The notes under the pieces were generated by a model. That model saw nothing but the letters and a program-made list of their open reading frames with translations, did no database searches and had not been told where the DNA came from. Source: Cyrtodaria siliqua (taxonomy: Eukaryota > Mollusca > Bivalvia > Adapedonta > Hiatellidae). From it: 64,000 nucleotides of DNA. The position numbers and the translations under genes are program-made. The DNA lies in NCBI GenBank assembly GCA_037043455.1, contig JAWPHD010001141.1, positions 1 through 64,000 of the forward strand, given 5' to 3'. The first letter of the stretch is position 1, and each line of letters opens with the position of its first letter. Shown one piece after another: positions 1 through 15,100 of the stretch.

Positions 1-119
1 GTTTAAGCGTGTCCTGTCCCACGAACAGTCCCGATGATTTCTTGTTGTCAACATGGACGGTTGTCTTCTGTGCCAGGTTCATATGGTTAAAGTAGATGTA
101 CTTATATACAGGCTCAGAA
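1..119 (-). CDS. CCZ1: CCZ1 coding exon 10, cut by window edge
   Basis: The acceptor TGTTGCAG precedes 119. It encodes SEPVYKYIYFNHMNLAQK then TTVHVD and a variable Lys/Ser segment, still open at base 1. The C-terminal longin-type segment, stop codon and polyadenylation site lie outside. Confidence 0.93.
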
Positions 120-3100
120 CTGCAACATGTATAATCAAATTTAGCAAATATACAACTGAGTTTCATTTTTTTAAATTTTAAATCTATAATTTGAGTTGAT
201 CGTTAAGATTCAAATATATTCATAAATAGCTCACTTGTCATTTGTAAAAATTCAAAATGCCTCCCATCTCGTGAATGTATTATTGATAACAAGCCCATCC
301 TTTAATCTACTTCCATAACTCACTTTGTCTGAGGTCTTTTAGAGTATTGTTCTCCTATCTCTGAAGCCAGACCAGATAATTGTGGACCCAGGAATCCATC
401 CAGCTTCCTACAAAGGTCAAATGTCAAGGTTGTCTCTGCTGCAAATGACAGAGGAAACATGTTCATAATAGAGTATATTTGTTATTAATATACCTCACAT
501 AAGACGCCCATGCTGAATCCCCATAAAACAACAATGTGTAATTTGTGACTATCTGACGTGAGAGTGATATTGCAGCGTGATAGCAAAATTTCTCGGTGTT
601 AGTTAAAAAATTATAGTTAATAAAATTATATGACGTGAGGCTTTGCCGAGCATTATATTTATTTGTTTCCATGTTTAATAAATTCAATATTAAAAAAGCA
701 AGGATGTGAGTTCTATTTATCACATAACTAAATAAATGTCTCATAAGTAACATTTATTATTGTAGCTGACTATATATATAATGTTGTTGTATGATAACGC
801 CATATGCTGACTCATTGTTCTCCATATGACATCAAACAACGGAACTACCTCATCACTTTCATTACTTCGGTATTTCAAACGGTTAAGGAAATCGACGAGG
901 CAAGTCCCACTGACACCGACCAAAAAAGAATGATCGAATGATGATTTAGCATTCATTTGCATATTTATTACACTAGTGTATATCCTACACCAAGTTATAT
1001 GATAAACAAGAGGCCCAAGAGGGCATGTGGACGCTCTACTGGCTAAAGATAAAGTTTATGCACAAGGGGCCATAACTCTTTCAAATATCGTTCAACCAGA
1101 ACATGGTGATGATATAGGCAACTAGGCTTGGTACTGATTGTCCCTGACAAGTTACGTTGAAATCCAGCCAGAGGTTCAGGAGAACTAGTCTGTACAAAGT
1201 TAGTGTATTAAACCTTTTAAGGGGCCATAACTCTGCCAAAATTCATTCAACCAGAACACGGCAATGATAGGTGCAACTAGGCTTGGTACTGATCATCCCC
1301 ATCAAGATACGTTGAAATCAAGCAAGGAGTTCAGAACAGACTAATCTGGACGTTTCTCTATTAAAACCTTTAAAGGGCCATAACTCTGACAAAGATCATT
1401 CAACCCGAATATGGCGATGATATGCACAACTAGGCTTGATACTGATCATCCTTGTCAAGTTTCGTTAAAATCCAGCCAGGGGTTCAGGAAAACTAGCCCG
1501 GAAAATGTTTGTGTATCAAAAACCTTTAAAGGGCCATAACTCCACCAAAAATCTGTTAACCGAAATGCGACGATGATATGCACAACTAAGCTTGGTGCTG
1601 ATCATCCCTGTAAAGTTTCTTTGAAATGTGGGGAGACGTTCAGGAGAATAGTCCAGACAAAGTTTGTGTATTAAAACCTTTAAAGGGCCATAACTCTGCT
1701 AAAAATCATTCAACCGGAACAGGGCAAAGATTTGCACAACTAGACCTGGAACTGATCATCCCTAAAAGGTTTTGTTTAAATCCGGACAGGGGTTCAGGAA
1801 AACTAGTCAGGACAAAGTTTGTTTATTAAAACCTTTAAAGGGACATAACTCCGCCAAAATCATTCAACTGGAACACAGTGACGATATGTACAACTAGGCT
1901 TGGTACTGATCATCCCCGAAAAATTTCAATGGAATTTGGCCAAATGAAGGCCCTTTCTTCTTAATGAGACCAAAATATAGCATATTTCAGAAAATAAAAT
2001 CAAGGGCCATAACTCCGGTGTAAATTGTCCAATCTGGCTGGTTTTCAAACTTGTCGGAGCTTTCATTGATAGTAACAATCTGGTAAAGTTTGGTAAAAAT
2101 CGGATGAATAATGAAGATCCTGTCGTATTAACAAGGCAAAATATAGCATTTTTAACTAAATCAAGGGCCATAACTCCGCTGTTACTGGTCCGATCTGGTT
2201 GGTTTTCGAACTTGTATGAGCTTTCATTTATATTAACATTCTGGTAATTTTTGGTAAAGATCGGATGAAAAATGAAGACCCTATCTTCTCAACGAGGCAA
2301 AATATAGCCTTTTTTAACTAAAATCAAGGGCCATAACTCCACTGTTACTAGTCCGATCTGACTGGTTTTCGAACTTATTCGAGCTTTCATTGATATTAAC
2401 AAGATGGTAAAGTTTGGTAAAGATCGGATGAACAATGAAGCCCCTATCGTCTTAACGAGGCAAAATATAGCATTTTGAACTAAATCAAGGGCCATAACTC
2501 CGCTGTTACGAGTCCAATATGAATGGTTTACAAACTCATACGAGCTTTCATTGATATTAATAATCTGATAAAATTTGGTAAATATCGGATGAACAATGAA
2601 GCAAGCTCCTATCGTCTTAACGAGGCAAAATATAGCATTTTTAATTAAATCAAGGGCCATAACTCCGCTGTTACTGGCCCAATATAGCTGGTTTTCGAAC
2701 TTGTTCGAGCTTTCAATGATATTAACAATGTGGTAAAGTTTGGTAAAGATAGGATGAAAAATGAAGGCCCTATTGTCTTAATGAGGCAAAATATAGCATT
2801 TTGAACTAAATCAAGGGCCATAACTCCGCCGATACTGGTCCGATCTGGCTGGTTTTCGAACTTGTCTGAGCTTTCATTGATAGTAACAATCTGGTAAAGT
2901 TTGTTAAAGATCGAGTGAAAGATGAAGGCCCTATCGTCTTAACGAGGTATCATTTAGCATTTTTAACTAAATCAAGGGCCATAACTCCGCCGATACTGGT
3001 CCAATCTGACTGGTTTTCGAACTTGTCTGAGCTTTCATTGATATTAACAATCTGATAAGTTTGGTAAAGATCGGATGAACAATGAAGCCCCTATCGTCTT

Positions 3101-6100
3101 AACAAGCAAAATATAGCATTTTTAACTAAATCAAGGCCAATAACTCTGCTGTTAATATTCTGATCTAGCTGGTTTTCAAACTTGTCCGAGCTTTCATTGA
3201 TTTAACAATCTGTGCAAGTTTGGTAAAGATCAAATAATAAATGAAGGTGCTAGAGTGTTCACAAGGCTTAATATGGCATTTTTCAGCAAAACAAGGGCCA
3301 TAACTCCAATGAAATTATTTCGATCTTGCCGGTTTTCTAACTTGTTTGAGCTTTCATTGATATAAAGAGAACAAGTTCGAAAAACAGCTAAATCGGATCA
3401 GTAACACCGGAGTTATGGCCCTTCTTTTTTCTGCAAAATGCTATTTTCCGCCTTGTGAACACTCTAGGGCCTTCAATGAGCTTTCATTGATATTAACAAT
3501 ATGTGCAAGTTTGGTAAAGATCAAATAATAAATGAAGGTGCTAGAGTGTTCACAAGGCAGGAAATGGCATTTTCAGAAAAAACAAGGGCCATAACTCTAG
3601 TGTTACTGATCCAATTCAGCTGATTTTCGAACTTGTCCAAGCGTTAATTAGTATTAACAATATGTGCAAGTTTGGTAACAATCAAATAATAAATGAAGGT
3701 GCTAGAGCGTTCACAAGGCAGAAAATAGCAATTTTCAGAAAAAACAAGGGCCATAACTCCGGTGTTATTGATCCGATTTGGCTGGTTTTCAAACTTGTCC
3801 GAGCTTTCATTGATATTAACAATCTGTGCAAGTTTGGTAAAGATCAAATAATAAATGAAGGTGCTAGAGTGTTCACAAGGCTTAATATGGCATTTTTCAG
3901 CAAAACAAGGGCCATAACTCCGGTGAAATTATTCCGATCTGGCTGGTTTTCGAACTTGTCCGAGCTTTCATTGATATTAACAACCTGTTAAAGTTTGGTA
4001 AAGATCGGATGAGAAATAAAGGCCCGAGAGTTGTCACAAGACAAAAGCTAACAACGGACAGACGGACGACGGACAGACGACGGACAACTCGCCATCCCAT
4101 AAGCTCTGCTGGCCTTCGGCCAGTAGAGCTAAAAAGTACTATTGTTATGTGAGTTCAACACTGTTGCATGATTACATTGTATGTTAGAGATAATATAGGC
4201 CAATGTTAACACTAACTGGCTTGCTGTTTCCCTACCTAACCACAGAAAAGGCCCTACCCAAAATTCTATATATTTTTTCTTTATTTTTTTGCTATTTTTA
4301 ATGCTTTTACTGACCTATCCGCTGATGAACTACTGGTGGAAATGGCAAACAAAGTAATTTTAAGTGTATACTTACAACATTTCATGAGTAAGCACACACT
4401 AGCACTGAGGGCCCTATACACCAGAAGGAGACACTCCTCGTTCTCCACCTCCGTGTTCACGTACACGCGGGGCACCTTGCCCATGTTCATCTCATCCTGT
4501 ATGTTGGGGGGCCCCGTAATGAATCTGCAATAAAACAACCACTGGTACCACAACTGCATACAGAACTTCCGGTTTGAATTAAATGTTACAAAATTACTTA
4601 ACACTGAAAATAGTTTAAACATTTTCAGATTTTCTCTGTAAGATAGTGATTTCCGTAGACAAAAGTCAAAAGCAATAACATACTGTTGCGTGCGAATTAA
4701 CAGAGGAATGGCAATCCATTAAGTTCCAGGTTAGATATGTCTGATAAACATGTTATCTAAATATAAATGCAAGTGAACACAGAGAGATAACTCTGTATTA
4801 ATCAAGCTAAAGTTAAAGTTATGGTTCTTGTGCTCTGTACTTCCTCTCATTGCCCTCTATCATTGTGTGAAGTTTCATTCCAGTCCCATGATTATTTTTC
4901 TCCGGCCAAAGAATCCGGACGGACAAAGCAGCGACTATAAGCTCCCAGAAAAGTTTTGGGGAGCATGAAAAATATTAAACTACAATGTATCTGTAAAATG
5001 AATACTGATCTCCAATGTGTCACTACTCACTTCCCAAAATGCACATTGCCCACGTTTGGCGGTGACATATTTCTGTGAAGTTGTTGTGGTGTCTGCCCGC
5101 TGGTCCCTAATTCTTGTTCTAGGTAGGCAGGGAACAGACTGGTGGTGAGGTATTTGTACATGATCCTCATGTCATCCTGTTCCAGACCGCTCCTGTAATT
5201 ACAGTCAATATATGATTCATGTCTTCTGTAGTTTATTGGAGGGAAAACTGTGTTGAATTCACAACAATTGAACATGTGGTCTTCATGTTAAATTCCTGTG
5301 TAATTCAGGAAGTTTTATTTATTTATTGCTAAAAAAATCTATTATTATTTGGTAAAATATGTATTTGAATTAATTTAGTTTCCCAAATGTTCAAATTCTC
5401 CCTACGGTCATCATGCAACCTTTGTATTCTCAATAATGTAAAATATCTTCAAATATATAAGAGGTGTGAATGTCGATTATTAAAGTTTATCAAAGCATGA
5501 ACGATGATCACATAATGTGATTTAATCAATAAAATTCAGTTATTGTATTGCAATATTGAGATATAATGATATCCCAGGATTTAAAACATATAGTGATACA
5601 TGGTTTGCAATCTGATAACTCACAACACTTTTTGTCGCAAGTAAAAATTGTATTACAAAAATAAAACTTCTTAAATTATGTGTTGTACATGTTGTATACA
5701 TTTATATTTGTATATCAAACATGTCAAACAGTACACAATCAAATGTCTTTCCAAAAAGCTGTTGTTTTTTTTTGTTGTTTTTTTGTTTTTAAAGTTGTTT
5801 AAATTTCGGATGGTTTGTATCAACTGAATGCGTTTCTTTAATTGCTTATCTAATCTTATCGGTTTATGAAAGGAGTAACTGTACCATTGCCGTATCATGA
5901 TCCAGGTGGTTTTCTATGAACAAAAAAGGTTTTATTTTTACCGGTAATACACTTACCAGACAAGTTGGTCATTATATAGGAATGCTGTATATTTGATGGC
6001 GGGGAAGGACGACTCTAGAATGTTGACGAAGCACTGTACTTGAAGGTAGGTGTTCTTGTCCAGGGGGAGGAATGATATACCACCAAACACGTCCAGAATA

Positions 6101-9100
6101 TCACACGCCGACAGACGCAATGTTAGCAGGTACTACAATACACACAGAGAGAAATATTGAGGACAGATGGGGAAATATATCTACTAAGCATTCCTTTTTG
6201 TTGGACAAAATGTATTGAAACATCTGGTCATATCTCTTGCATGTAAAATAATCACAGGATTTATTTAATGGATTTTATTGCATAATCTAAATATGTGATG
6301 TAACTGGCTTCTGATGTGCTTATGTTTGGTAGTAAAGCCATTGGATGATCTTTCTGAATCACACTTCACACTTGCTAGTAGCATCTATGTATGTTGTTTA
6401 ACGTGGCTTTTAACAATCTTTAAAGTAGCTATCCTGCCAACAACAGCCACATTTTACCACATATGTACACCGTTTCTAAATCTACTGACGATGATGTATA
6501 TACTTATATATAACTTACATATTTTGACTCTAGACACAATATAAAAGACTGCATCCATTCAGGGCAAACGCCAAAATTGGAGTGTCAAATTAAGAATTAG
6601 CAATTCATTTTCATGCATATTCAATCACGGGTATTTTAAGAACCCATGAAGAAAACTTTACTTTTAATCGGCGGAAAATATACATTTTATGACCTGAACA
6701 CCTGGATAAAGTTTTTTTAAACAGTTTTGTAGTGTAATTTTGCTGTTATTTGGTGGGTTAGTTTCTTTAAGTGATATCATGAACAGTTGGTTTCTACTGG
6801 AGATACCACACAATCATGACACGATACCCGATTCAGTTAAACTGACACCAGGCCGACCAGTCCTAGAACTACCCTTTCTATGCTGAATGTCAAGCAAGGG
6901 AGCCACTTGTACCATTTTATGAAGTCTTTGGTGAGACTTGGCTGGGGATAAAACCCATGACCTCCCACTAAGGCACAGTCGCTCTTACCTGTGGGTAGAC
7001 ATAGATGGTAGAAACTATGTTCAACTAGAACTATCACTGAAGGTGAGGAATACCCACGCTTACATGCTAAGTCAAACAAAGGGCCATAATTCTGTAATAA
7101 AACAGGCAATCAACAGTGGGTGATGTAGAGGGAAATATTAAGGTCGTAAGTTGTTAAGTGTATATAAAGTTTGGGAACAACCCATTCAAAACTGTTTGTG
7201 GAACACAAGTAATACAAGAAATCTGCGGATTCACATGTCTCGCCTAACGGGGGCGGGACTTAAAAATAAAAGATAAATGATGCTTAAATGAAAGTTTGTA
7301 AACATTGTAATAACTAAAAACAATGGAGTTTACCGTTTGCTGAGATGACATTTAAGTGCATTTGTTTAAAAACAAAATGCCATTCTATAAAAAAAAAAAA
7401 AAAAAAATATCAGCTCCAAAAAGTAGGGCAAGGTCATAGATGAAATCCATGCATCCAAAAAGATGCACTACCCAAGACACAACTATGTCAGAATAGGATA
7501 TTTTGTCTTCCAAAGATTAAGCTATAAATTAGGTTTAAAACATCTAGTGCATAATTATAGTTCATGAGAAAGTGATGTAAATGTAACAATTAAAGTTATC
7601 TGCCCTTTGCTTGGATGGTGAAGGTCACATCCACATTTGCTTTGTCATTTTGCAATGTACCACTCAAAATACAACTATAAGCAAAATTTGCAAGGTCTAG
7701 TGCATACAGTTTGTAAAAAAGTGACCTAAACGCAAAAGTTGAGGGTAAAAAATATAAGGTTATCTGCCCTTTGCTTAGAGGGTCAAGGTCACATGCACAT
7801 TTGCTTTGTCACATTGCGAATTACCACCCAAGATACAACTATAGGCTAAGTTTGAAAGGTGTTGTGCATACAGTTTGCGAGAAATTTACCTCAATGCAAA
7901 AGTTGAAGGTAAAAATTATTAAGTTATCTGCCCTTTGCTTGGAGGGTCACTGTCACTTCCACATTTGCTTTGTCATGTTGCAATGTACCACCCAAGATAC
8001 AACTATAAGCAAAGTTTGAAAGGTCTTGTCATACAGTTTCTGAAAAAGCGACCTAAACTCAAAAGTTGAACGTAAAAATTATTATGTTATCTGCCCTTTG
8101 CTTGGAGGGTCAAGGTCACTTCCACATTTGCTCTGTCATGTTGCGATGTACCACCCAAGATACAACTATAAGCAAAGTTTGAAAGGTCTAGCGCATACAG
8201 TTTGTGAGAAAATGACCTAAATGCAAAACTGAAAACGCCGAGAAAAGCAACACCTCTGTCTCTTTTTTTTTGTTACATGACGGGACGCAATGTGACAAAA
8301 ATATTAAGTGACGGGACGGGACATGACGTTACAGACAACTTGATTCCTGTATAGCCCCCACTTCACTTTGTGAATGCAGGGATATAAATATATTATGTCC
8401 AAAACAAATAGTCTATCATAGTAGCTTCAGTGAATACTAGCAGCATTACTGTTTGCGTGTTACTATTAAATATATAATAAAAGTTCATTAGATTCTGTAA
8501 TCTGTTGTGTGTTCAGCACTTTTAAGTGATACTACAGCTGGTGTTTTCTGAGGGCAAGACGGCTGATATTATCTCCAGATATGCCGTGAGTGGGACTCGG
8601 ACACATGCCAGAAAGTGGAGATATGCCGTGATTGGGACTCGGACACATGCCCGACAGTGGCAGATATGCCACGAGTTGGGACTCGGACACATGCCACACA
8701 GTGGCAGATATGCCACGAGTGGGACTCGGATGCATGCCAGACAGTGGAGATAAGCCGTGAGTGGGACTCGGACACATGCCAGACAGTGGCAGATATGCCG
8801 TGAGTGGGACTCGAACACATGCCAGACAGTGGCAGATATGCTTTGAGTGGGACTCGGACACATGCCAGACAGTGGCAGATATGCTGTGAGTGGGACTCGG
8901 ACACATGCCAGAAAGTGGCAGATATGCTGCGAGTGGGATTTCGGACACATGCCAGACAGTGGCAGATATGCCGTGAGTGGGACTCGGACACATGCCAGAC
9001 AGTGGCAGATATGCAGCGAGTGGGACTCGGACACATGCCAGACAGTGGCAGATATGCCGCGAGTGGGACTCGTCGGACACTTATCAGACAGTGGTTGGTA

Positions 9101-12100
9101 CAGATATGCTGTGAGTGGGACTCGGACACATGCCAGACAGTGGCAGATATGCCATGAGTGGGACTCGAACACATGCCACACAGTGGTAGATATGCCGCGA
9201 GTGGTACTCTGACACATGCCACATAGTGGCAGATATGCCGCGAGTGGGACTCGGACACATGCCACACAGTGGCAGATATGCCCCGAGTGGGACTCTGACA
9301 CATGCCACATAGTGGCAGATATGCCATGAGTGGGACTAGGACACATGCCACACAGTGGCAGATATGCCATGAGTGGGACTCGGACACCTGCCAGACAGTG
9401 GCAGATATGCCGTGAGTGGGACTCGGACACGTATCAGACAGTGGTTGGTACAGATATGCCATGAGTGAGACTCGGACACATGCCAGACAGTGGCAGATAT
9501 GCTGTGAGTGGGACTCGGACACATGCCAGACAGTGGCAGATATGCCGTGAGTGGAGCTCTGGACACATGCCAGACAGTGGAAGATATGCCGTGAGTGGGA
9601 CTCGGACACATGCCAGACAGTGGCAGATATGCTGTGAGTGGGACTCGGACACATGCCAGACAGTGGCAGATATGCCGTGAGTGGGACTCTGACACATGCC
9701 AGACAGTGGCAGATATTGCCTTGAGTGGGACTCTGACATATGCCAGACAGTGGCAGATATGCTGTGAGTGGGACTCGGACACGTATTAGACAGTGGTTGG
9801 TACAGATATGCCGTGAGTGGGACTAGGACACATGCCAGACAGTGGCAGATATGCTGCGATAGGGACTCGGACACGTACCAGACATGTACCAGACAAATAC
9901 CAGATAGTGGTTGGTAGCCTTGTTCTGCTGCAGTGACACATCTTCACACAGCAGGCTATACATGTGCTTTATAGATGTATGAAACCGAGTCTTACCCTGG
10001 AGAAGAAATGGTCGAGCCTTTGTTGAACTGATTCTATATCTCCATTCACTTTCTGCCAGCACATGGTAGATGCTGTCCGTTAAACAACTGCAATGGGAGA
10101 TGGAAGAAAACAGTTCAGATATAAGTACATCTTGGTCTGACTTCACTACCCATATTTTCAACCCTTTTACATTTTTGATGGCTCATATTTTGCTTTTGAC
10201 TATATCTCGTTTAATGAAATTGTTGTTTTAAAGGGACACATGGCAATCTTGATTTTTTTAAAAACTCACATCGTCCCATTAGTTTTTTTTTATATGACAT
10301 GCATTAAATTTGTTAAATAATTAATATTAATTATAAAAATAGTTTAAAACGAATTGTTTTGCATATTACTGTTTAATTATATTGCATCAGTAGCATATTT
10401 AAACCTATGGCAGAATAAGACGAAACAAGAAATGTCACGGTAGGTGACAAATGCCCGAAAAACTTTTTTACATTTGAACTCCAAGTGCGACCTTGCATAG
10501 ACCAAGTATAGACCTGATTCTTGTGCGTGACACACCTTCTCATTGTGATTAACGTTTTTGTGAAGTTCATGCAATTCCTTTCAGTACTGTCGAAGTTATG
10601 GCTGAATCATGACTGTCTCCGACGGACGGAACGAAGCGAAACGAACAGACAAACAAACAGGTGTGATAACTATATGCCTCAATTCGTGGAAATAAAAAAA
10701 GGGAATCAAAATTTTATATAATTATGTGCAAGTAGGTTTTAAGTGCAAATGATACTGGATAAATAAATCCAGAAGCTAGTTTTTATGCTTGATAAACACT
10801 TTAAGATTGTCATGTGTCCCTTTAAATTTAAGTTTTTGGATGGCTGCTATCCCTGGAATGCAACACTTCCAGGTCAACTTGTTCCTCTACTTCTGCATAT
10901 GTCAGTCAGGACTGGATTAATTTAACTGACAAATAATTGCATATAATTTTGAGGATATAAGCTTTGATGAATGTATCTTCAATTTAAATTGTTTTTAATA
11001 ATGTTTACACTAAAATGTTCAGGAGTACCTGAATGTATTTACCATATATATCCCCATAGACCAAAAAAAACACAAAAAAAAACAGTTAAATTATACCTCT
11101 AAATGCTTGCGGGGATAAATTTTTCTAAACTAGACCTCAACTTTAAGTCGGGCTACTGGCAAGTATATTTTCTCTAAACTGTATCTCATAATATGGTACT
11201 TAAAAAAAGAGAAAAAAAAGGGTGCTGGGTGGGTTGAGGTTTATTTGATACTCACAGTGAACATTCTGTAGGCCTGTTTGAGCATGGCCTCTACGATTGG
11301 GTCCTGTACATCCTCCTCGTGATACTCTATGTACGTCTGTCCATCCTTTGTCTTCTCTGTGTATGGGGGTACGCTTAAAGTCTGTTATAATCATTGAGAT
11401 AGTCCTTACACAAATACTAGACACGTTGTTATTAGGATCATTATGTTTCTACGGCACTGAATGTATTTTTTGTTCAATAAGGAAAAGTAAAGCAATTCAC
11501 ATTTTCCATTTGGTGTGTTAAAATGTTGCCAAATTAAGAAAAACAAGCAAAATACCTTTCTGCAAAAACAGGACAAAGTGAAATGTAAGCATTGCATGCA
11601 TCTTATGAATATTATTGTAGTCATTTTTAAATAGAGGATAATCCATATATAATTTAATAATTATGGACTCCAGCCAAGGAATGTTGTGGCCAACTTTCAA
11701 TTCAATCAAAAAGCAGTTTCGGAGAAGATTTTTACTGAGAAGCGCCATCAAGTGAAATAACTATGTTTTACAGAGGCAGCGCAATCAATGGGGGAAATTA
11801 CCATTTTTACCCAGCAGCGCAATCAAGGGGAAATTACCATGTTTTACTCAGCAGAGCAATCAAGAGAAAATTACCATGTTTTACACAGCAGAGCAATCAA
11901 GAGGAAATTACCATGTTTTACTCAGCAGCGCAATCAAGAGCAAATTACCCATGTTTTACTCAGCAGAGCAATCAAGAGGAAATTACCATGTTTTACACAG
12001 CAGAGCCATCAAGAGGAAATTACCATGTTTTACTCAGCAGAGCAATCAAGAGGAAATTACCATGTTTTACTCAGCACGCGCAATCAAGAGGAAATTACCA

Positions 12101-15100
12101 TGTTTTACTCAGCAGAGCAATCAAGAGGAAATTACCATGTTTTACTCAGCAGCGCAATCAAGAGGAAATTACCATGTTTTACTGAGCAGAGCCATCAACG
12201 GGGAAATTACCATATTTTACTGAATAGAGCAATCAAGAGGAAATTACCATGTTTTACTCAGCAGCGCAATCACGGGAAATTACCATTTTTACTCAGCAGC
12301 GCAATCAAGGGAAATTACCATGTTTTACTCAGCAGCGCAATCAAGACGAAATTACCATGTTTTACTGAGCAGAGCAATCAAGAGGAAATTACCATGTTTT
12401 ACTCAGCAGAGCAATCAAGAGGAAATAACCATGTTTTACTCAGCAGCGCAATCAAGAGGAAATTACCATGTTTTACTGAGCAGAGCCATCAACAGGGAAA
12501 TTACCATATTTTACTGAGCAGAGCAATAAATCGGGAAATTACAATCTTTTATCGAGCAGAGCCATCAACAGGGAAATTACTATATTTTACTGAGCAGAGC
12601 AATCAATCGGGAAATTACCATCTTTTATCGAGCAGAGCGATCAATGGGGAAATTACCATCTTTTACTGAGCAGAGCAATCAATGAGGAAATTACCATGTT
12701 TTACTGAGCAATCAAGGGGAAAACCATGTTTTACTGAGCAATCAAGGGGAAAACCATGTTTTACTGTGCAGAACAATCAAGGGGTAATTACAATGTTTTA
12801 CTGTGTAGAGCAACCAAGGGGAAATTATAGTGTTTTACTGAACAGAGCAATCAAGGGGAAAACCAAGTTTTACTCAGCAGAGCAATCCATGGGAAATTAC
12901 CATGTTTTACTGAGCAGAGCAATCAATGGGGAAATTACCATGTTTAACTGTGCATAACAATCAGGAGGAAAATTACCATATTTTACTCAGCAGAGCAATC
13001 AATGGGGGAAATTACCATGTTTTACTCAGCAGAGCAATCAATGGTGAAATTACCATGTTTTACTGTGCAGAACAATCAAGAGGAAATTACCATGTTTTAC
13101 TCAGCAGAGCAATCAATGGGGGAAATTAAGATGTTTTACTGAGCAGAGCAATCAATGGGGACATTACCATCTTTTACTGAGCAGAGCAATCAGTGGGGGA
13201 AATTACCATGTTTAACTGAGCAGAGCGATCAATGGGGAAATTACCATGTTTTACTGTGCAGAACAATCAAGCGGAAATTACCATGTTTTACTCAGCAGAG
13301 CAATCAATGGGGAAATTACCATGTTTTACTCAGCAGAGCAATCAGTTGGGGAAATTACCATGTTTTACTGAGCAGAGCAATCAATGGGGAAATTACCATG
13401 TTTTACTGAGCAGAGTGATCAATGGGGAAATTACCATGTTTTACTCAGCAGAGCAATCAGTTGGGGAAATTACCATGTTTTACTGAGCAGAGCAATCAAT
13501 GGGGAAATTACCATGTTTTACTCAGCAGAGCAATCAGTGGGGGGAAATTACTATGTTTTACTGAGCAGAGCAATAAATTGGGAAATTACCATGTTTTACT
13601 GTGCAGAACAAACAAGAGGAAATTACCATGTTTTACTCAGCAGAGCAATCAATGGGGGAAAACCATGTTTTACTGAGCAGAGCAATTAAGGAGAAATTAC
13701 CATATTTTACTGAGCAGAGCAATCAAGGAATAATTACCATGTTTTAATAAGCAGAGCAATCAAGGGGGAAATAATCATGTTTTACTGAGCAGAGCAATCA
13801 AGGAGAAAACCCTGTGTTACTGAGCAGAGCAATCATGGGGAACTTATCCTTTTGTTTTACTGAACAGAGCAATCAAGGGGGAAATCGTGTTTTACTGAGC
13901 AGAGCACTCAATGGGGAAATTAACATATTTTACTGAGCAGAGCAATCAATGGGGTAATAACCATCTTTTACAGAGCAGAGCAATCAATGGGGAAATTACC
14001 ATGTTACACTGAGCAGAGCAATCAAAGAGAAATTATCATGTTTTACTGACTGAGCAAAGCAATCAACGGGGAAATTACCATGTTTTACTGAGCAGAGCAA
14101 TCAATGGGGAAATTACCATGTTTAACTGAGTAGAGCAATCAATGAGGAAATTACCATGTTTTACTGAGCAGAGCAATCAAGGGGAAAACCATGTTTTACT
14201 GTGCAAAACAATCAAGGGAAAATTACAATGTTTTACTGTGTAGAGCAATCAATAGGGAAATTATGACATTTTACTGTGCAGAGCAGCAAAGGGGAAATTA
14301 AAGTGTTTTACTGAGCAGAGCAATCAAGGGGAAAACCATGTTTTACTGAGCAGAGCAATCAATGGGGAAATTACCATGTTTTACTGTGCATAACAATCAG
14401 GAGGAAATTACCATGTTTTACTCAGCAGAGCAATCGATGGGGGGAAATTATTATGTTTTTCTCAGCAGAGCAATCAATGGGGAAATTACCATGTTTTACT
14501 GTGCATAACAATCAGGAGGAAATTATCATGTTTTACTGAGCAGAGCAATCAATGGGGGAAATTACCATGTTTTACTGAGCAGAGCAATCAATGGGGAAAT
14601 TACCATGTTTTACTGTGCAGAACAATCAGGAGGAAATTACCATGTTTTACTCAGCAATCAATGGGGGAAATTAAGATGTTTTACTGAGCAGAGCAATCAA
14701 TGGGGACATTACCATCTTTTACTGAGCAGAGCAATCAGTGGGGGAAATTACCATGTTTTACTGAGCAGAGCGATCAATGGGGAAATTACCATGTTTTACT
14801 GTGCAGAACAATCAAGAGGAAATTACCATGTTTTACTCAGCAGAGCAATCAATGGTGAAATTACCATGTTTTACTCAGCAGAGCAATCAGTGGGGCAATT
14901 ACCATGTTTTACTCAGCAGAGTGATCATTGGGGAAATTACCATGTTTTACTCAGCAGAGCAATCAGTTGGGGAAATTACCATGTTTTACTGAGCAGAGCG
15001 ATCAATGGGGAAATTACCATGTTTTACTGAGCAGAGCAATCAATGGGGAAATAACCATGTTTTACTCAGCAGAGCAATCAGTGGGGGGAAATTACCATGT

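Larger units (their letters stand above)
4136..5956. other. CCZ1 introns 7 and 6, non-coding parts
   Basis: Outside exons 8 (4376-4524) and 7 (5031-5192), this is AT-rich intron. The piece 4,795-4,985 (AAAGTTATGG ... GAAGTTTCATT ... CGGACGGAC) resembles the tail of the dispersed repeats seen at 10,440 and 22,650. Confidence 0.5.

Noticed and set aside
6837..7109. 90-codon minus-strand frame
   Set aside because: Overlaps dispersed-repeat sequence that recurs near 36,189; no protein signature.
8522..9874. Long open reading frames on both strands (up to 361 codons) in the 43-bp array
   Set aside because: They exist because a stop-poor unit of non-multiple-of-three length is repeated; the translations are the same peptide in rotating frames.
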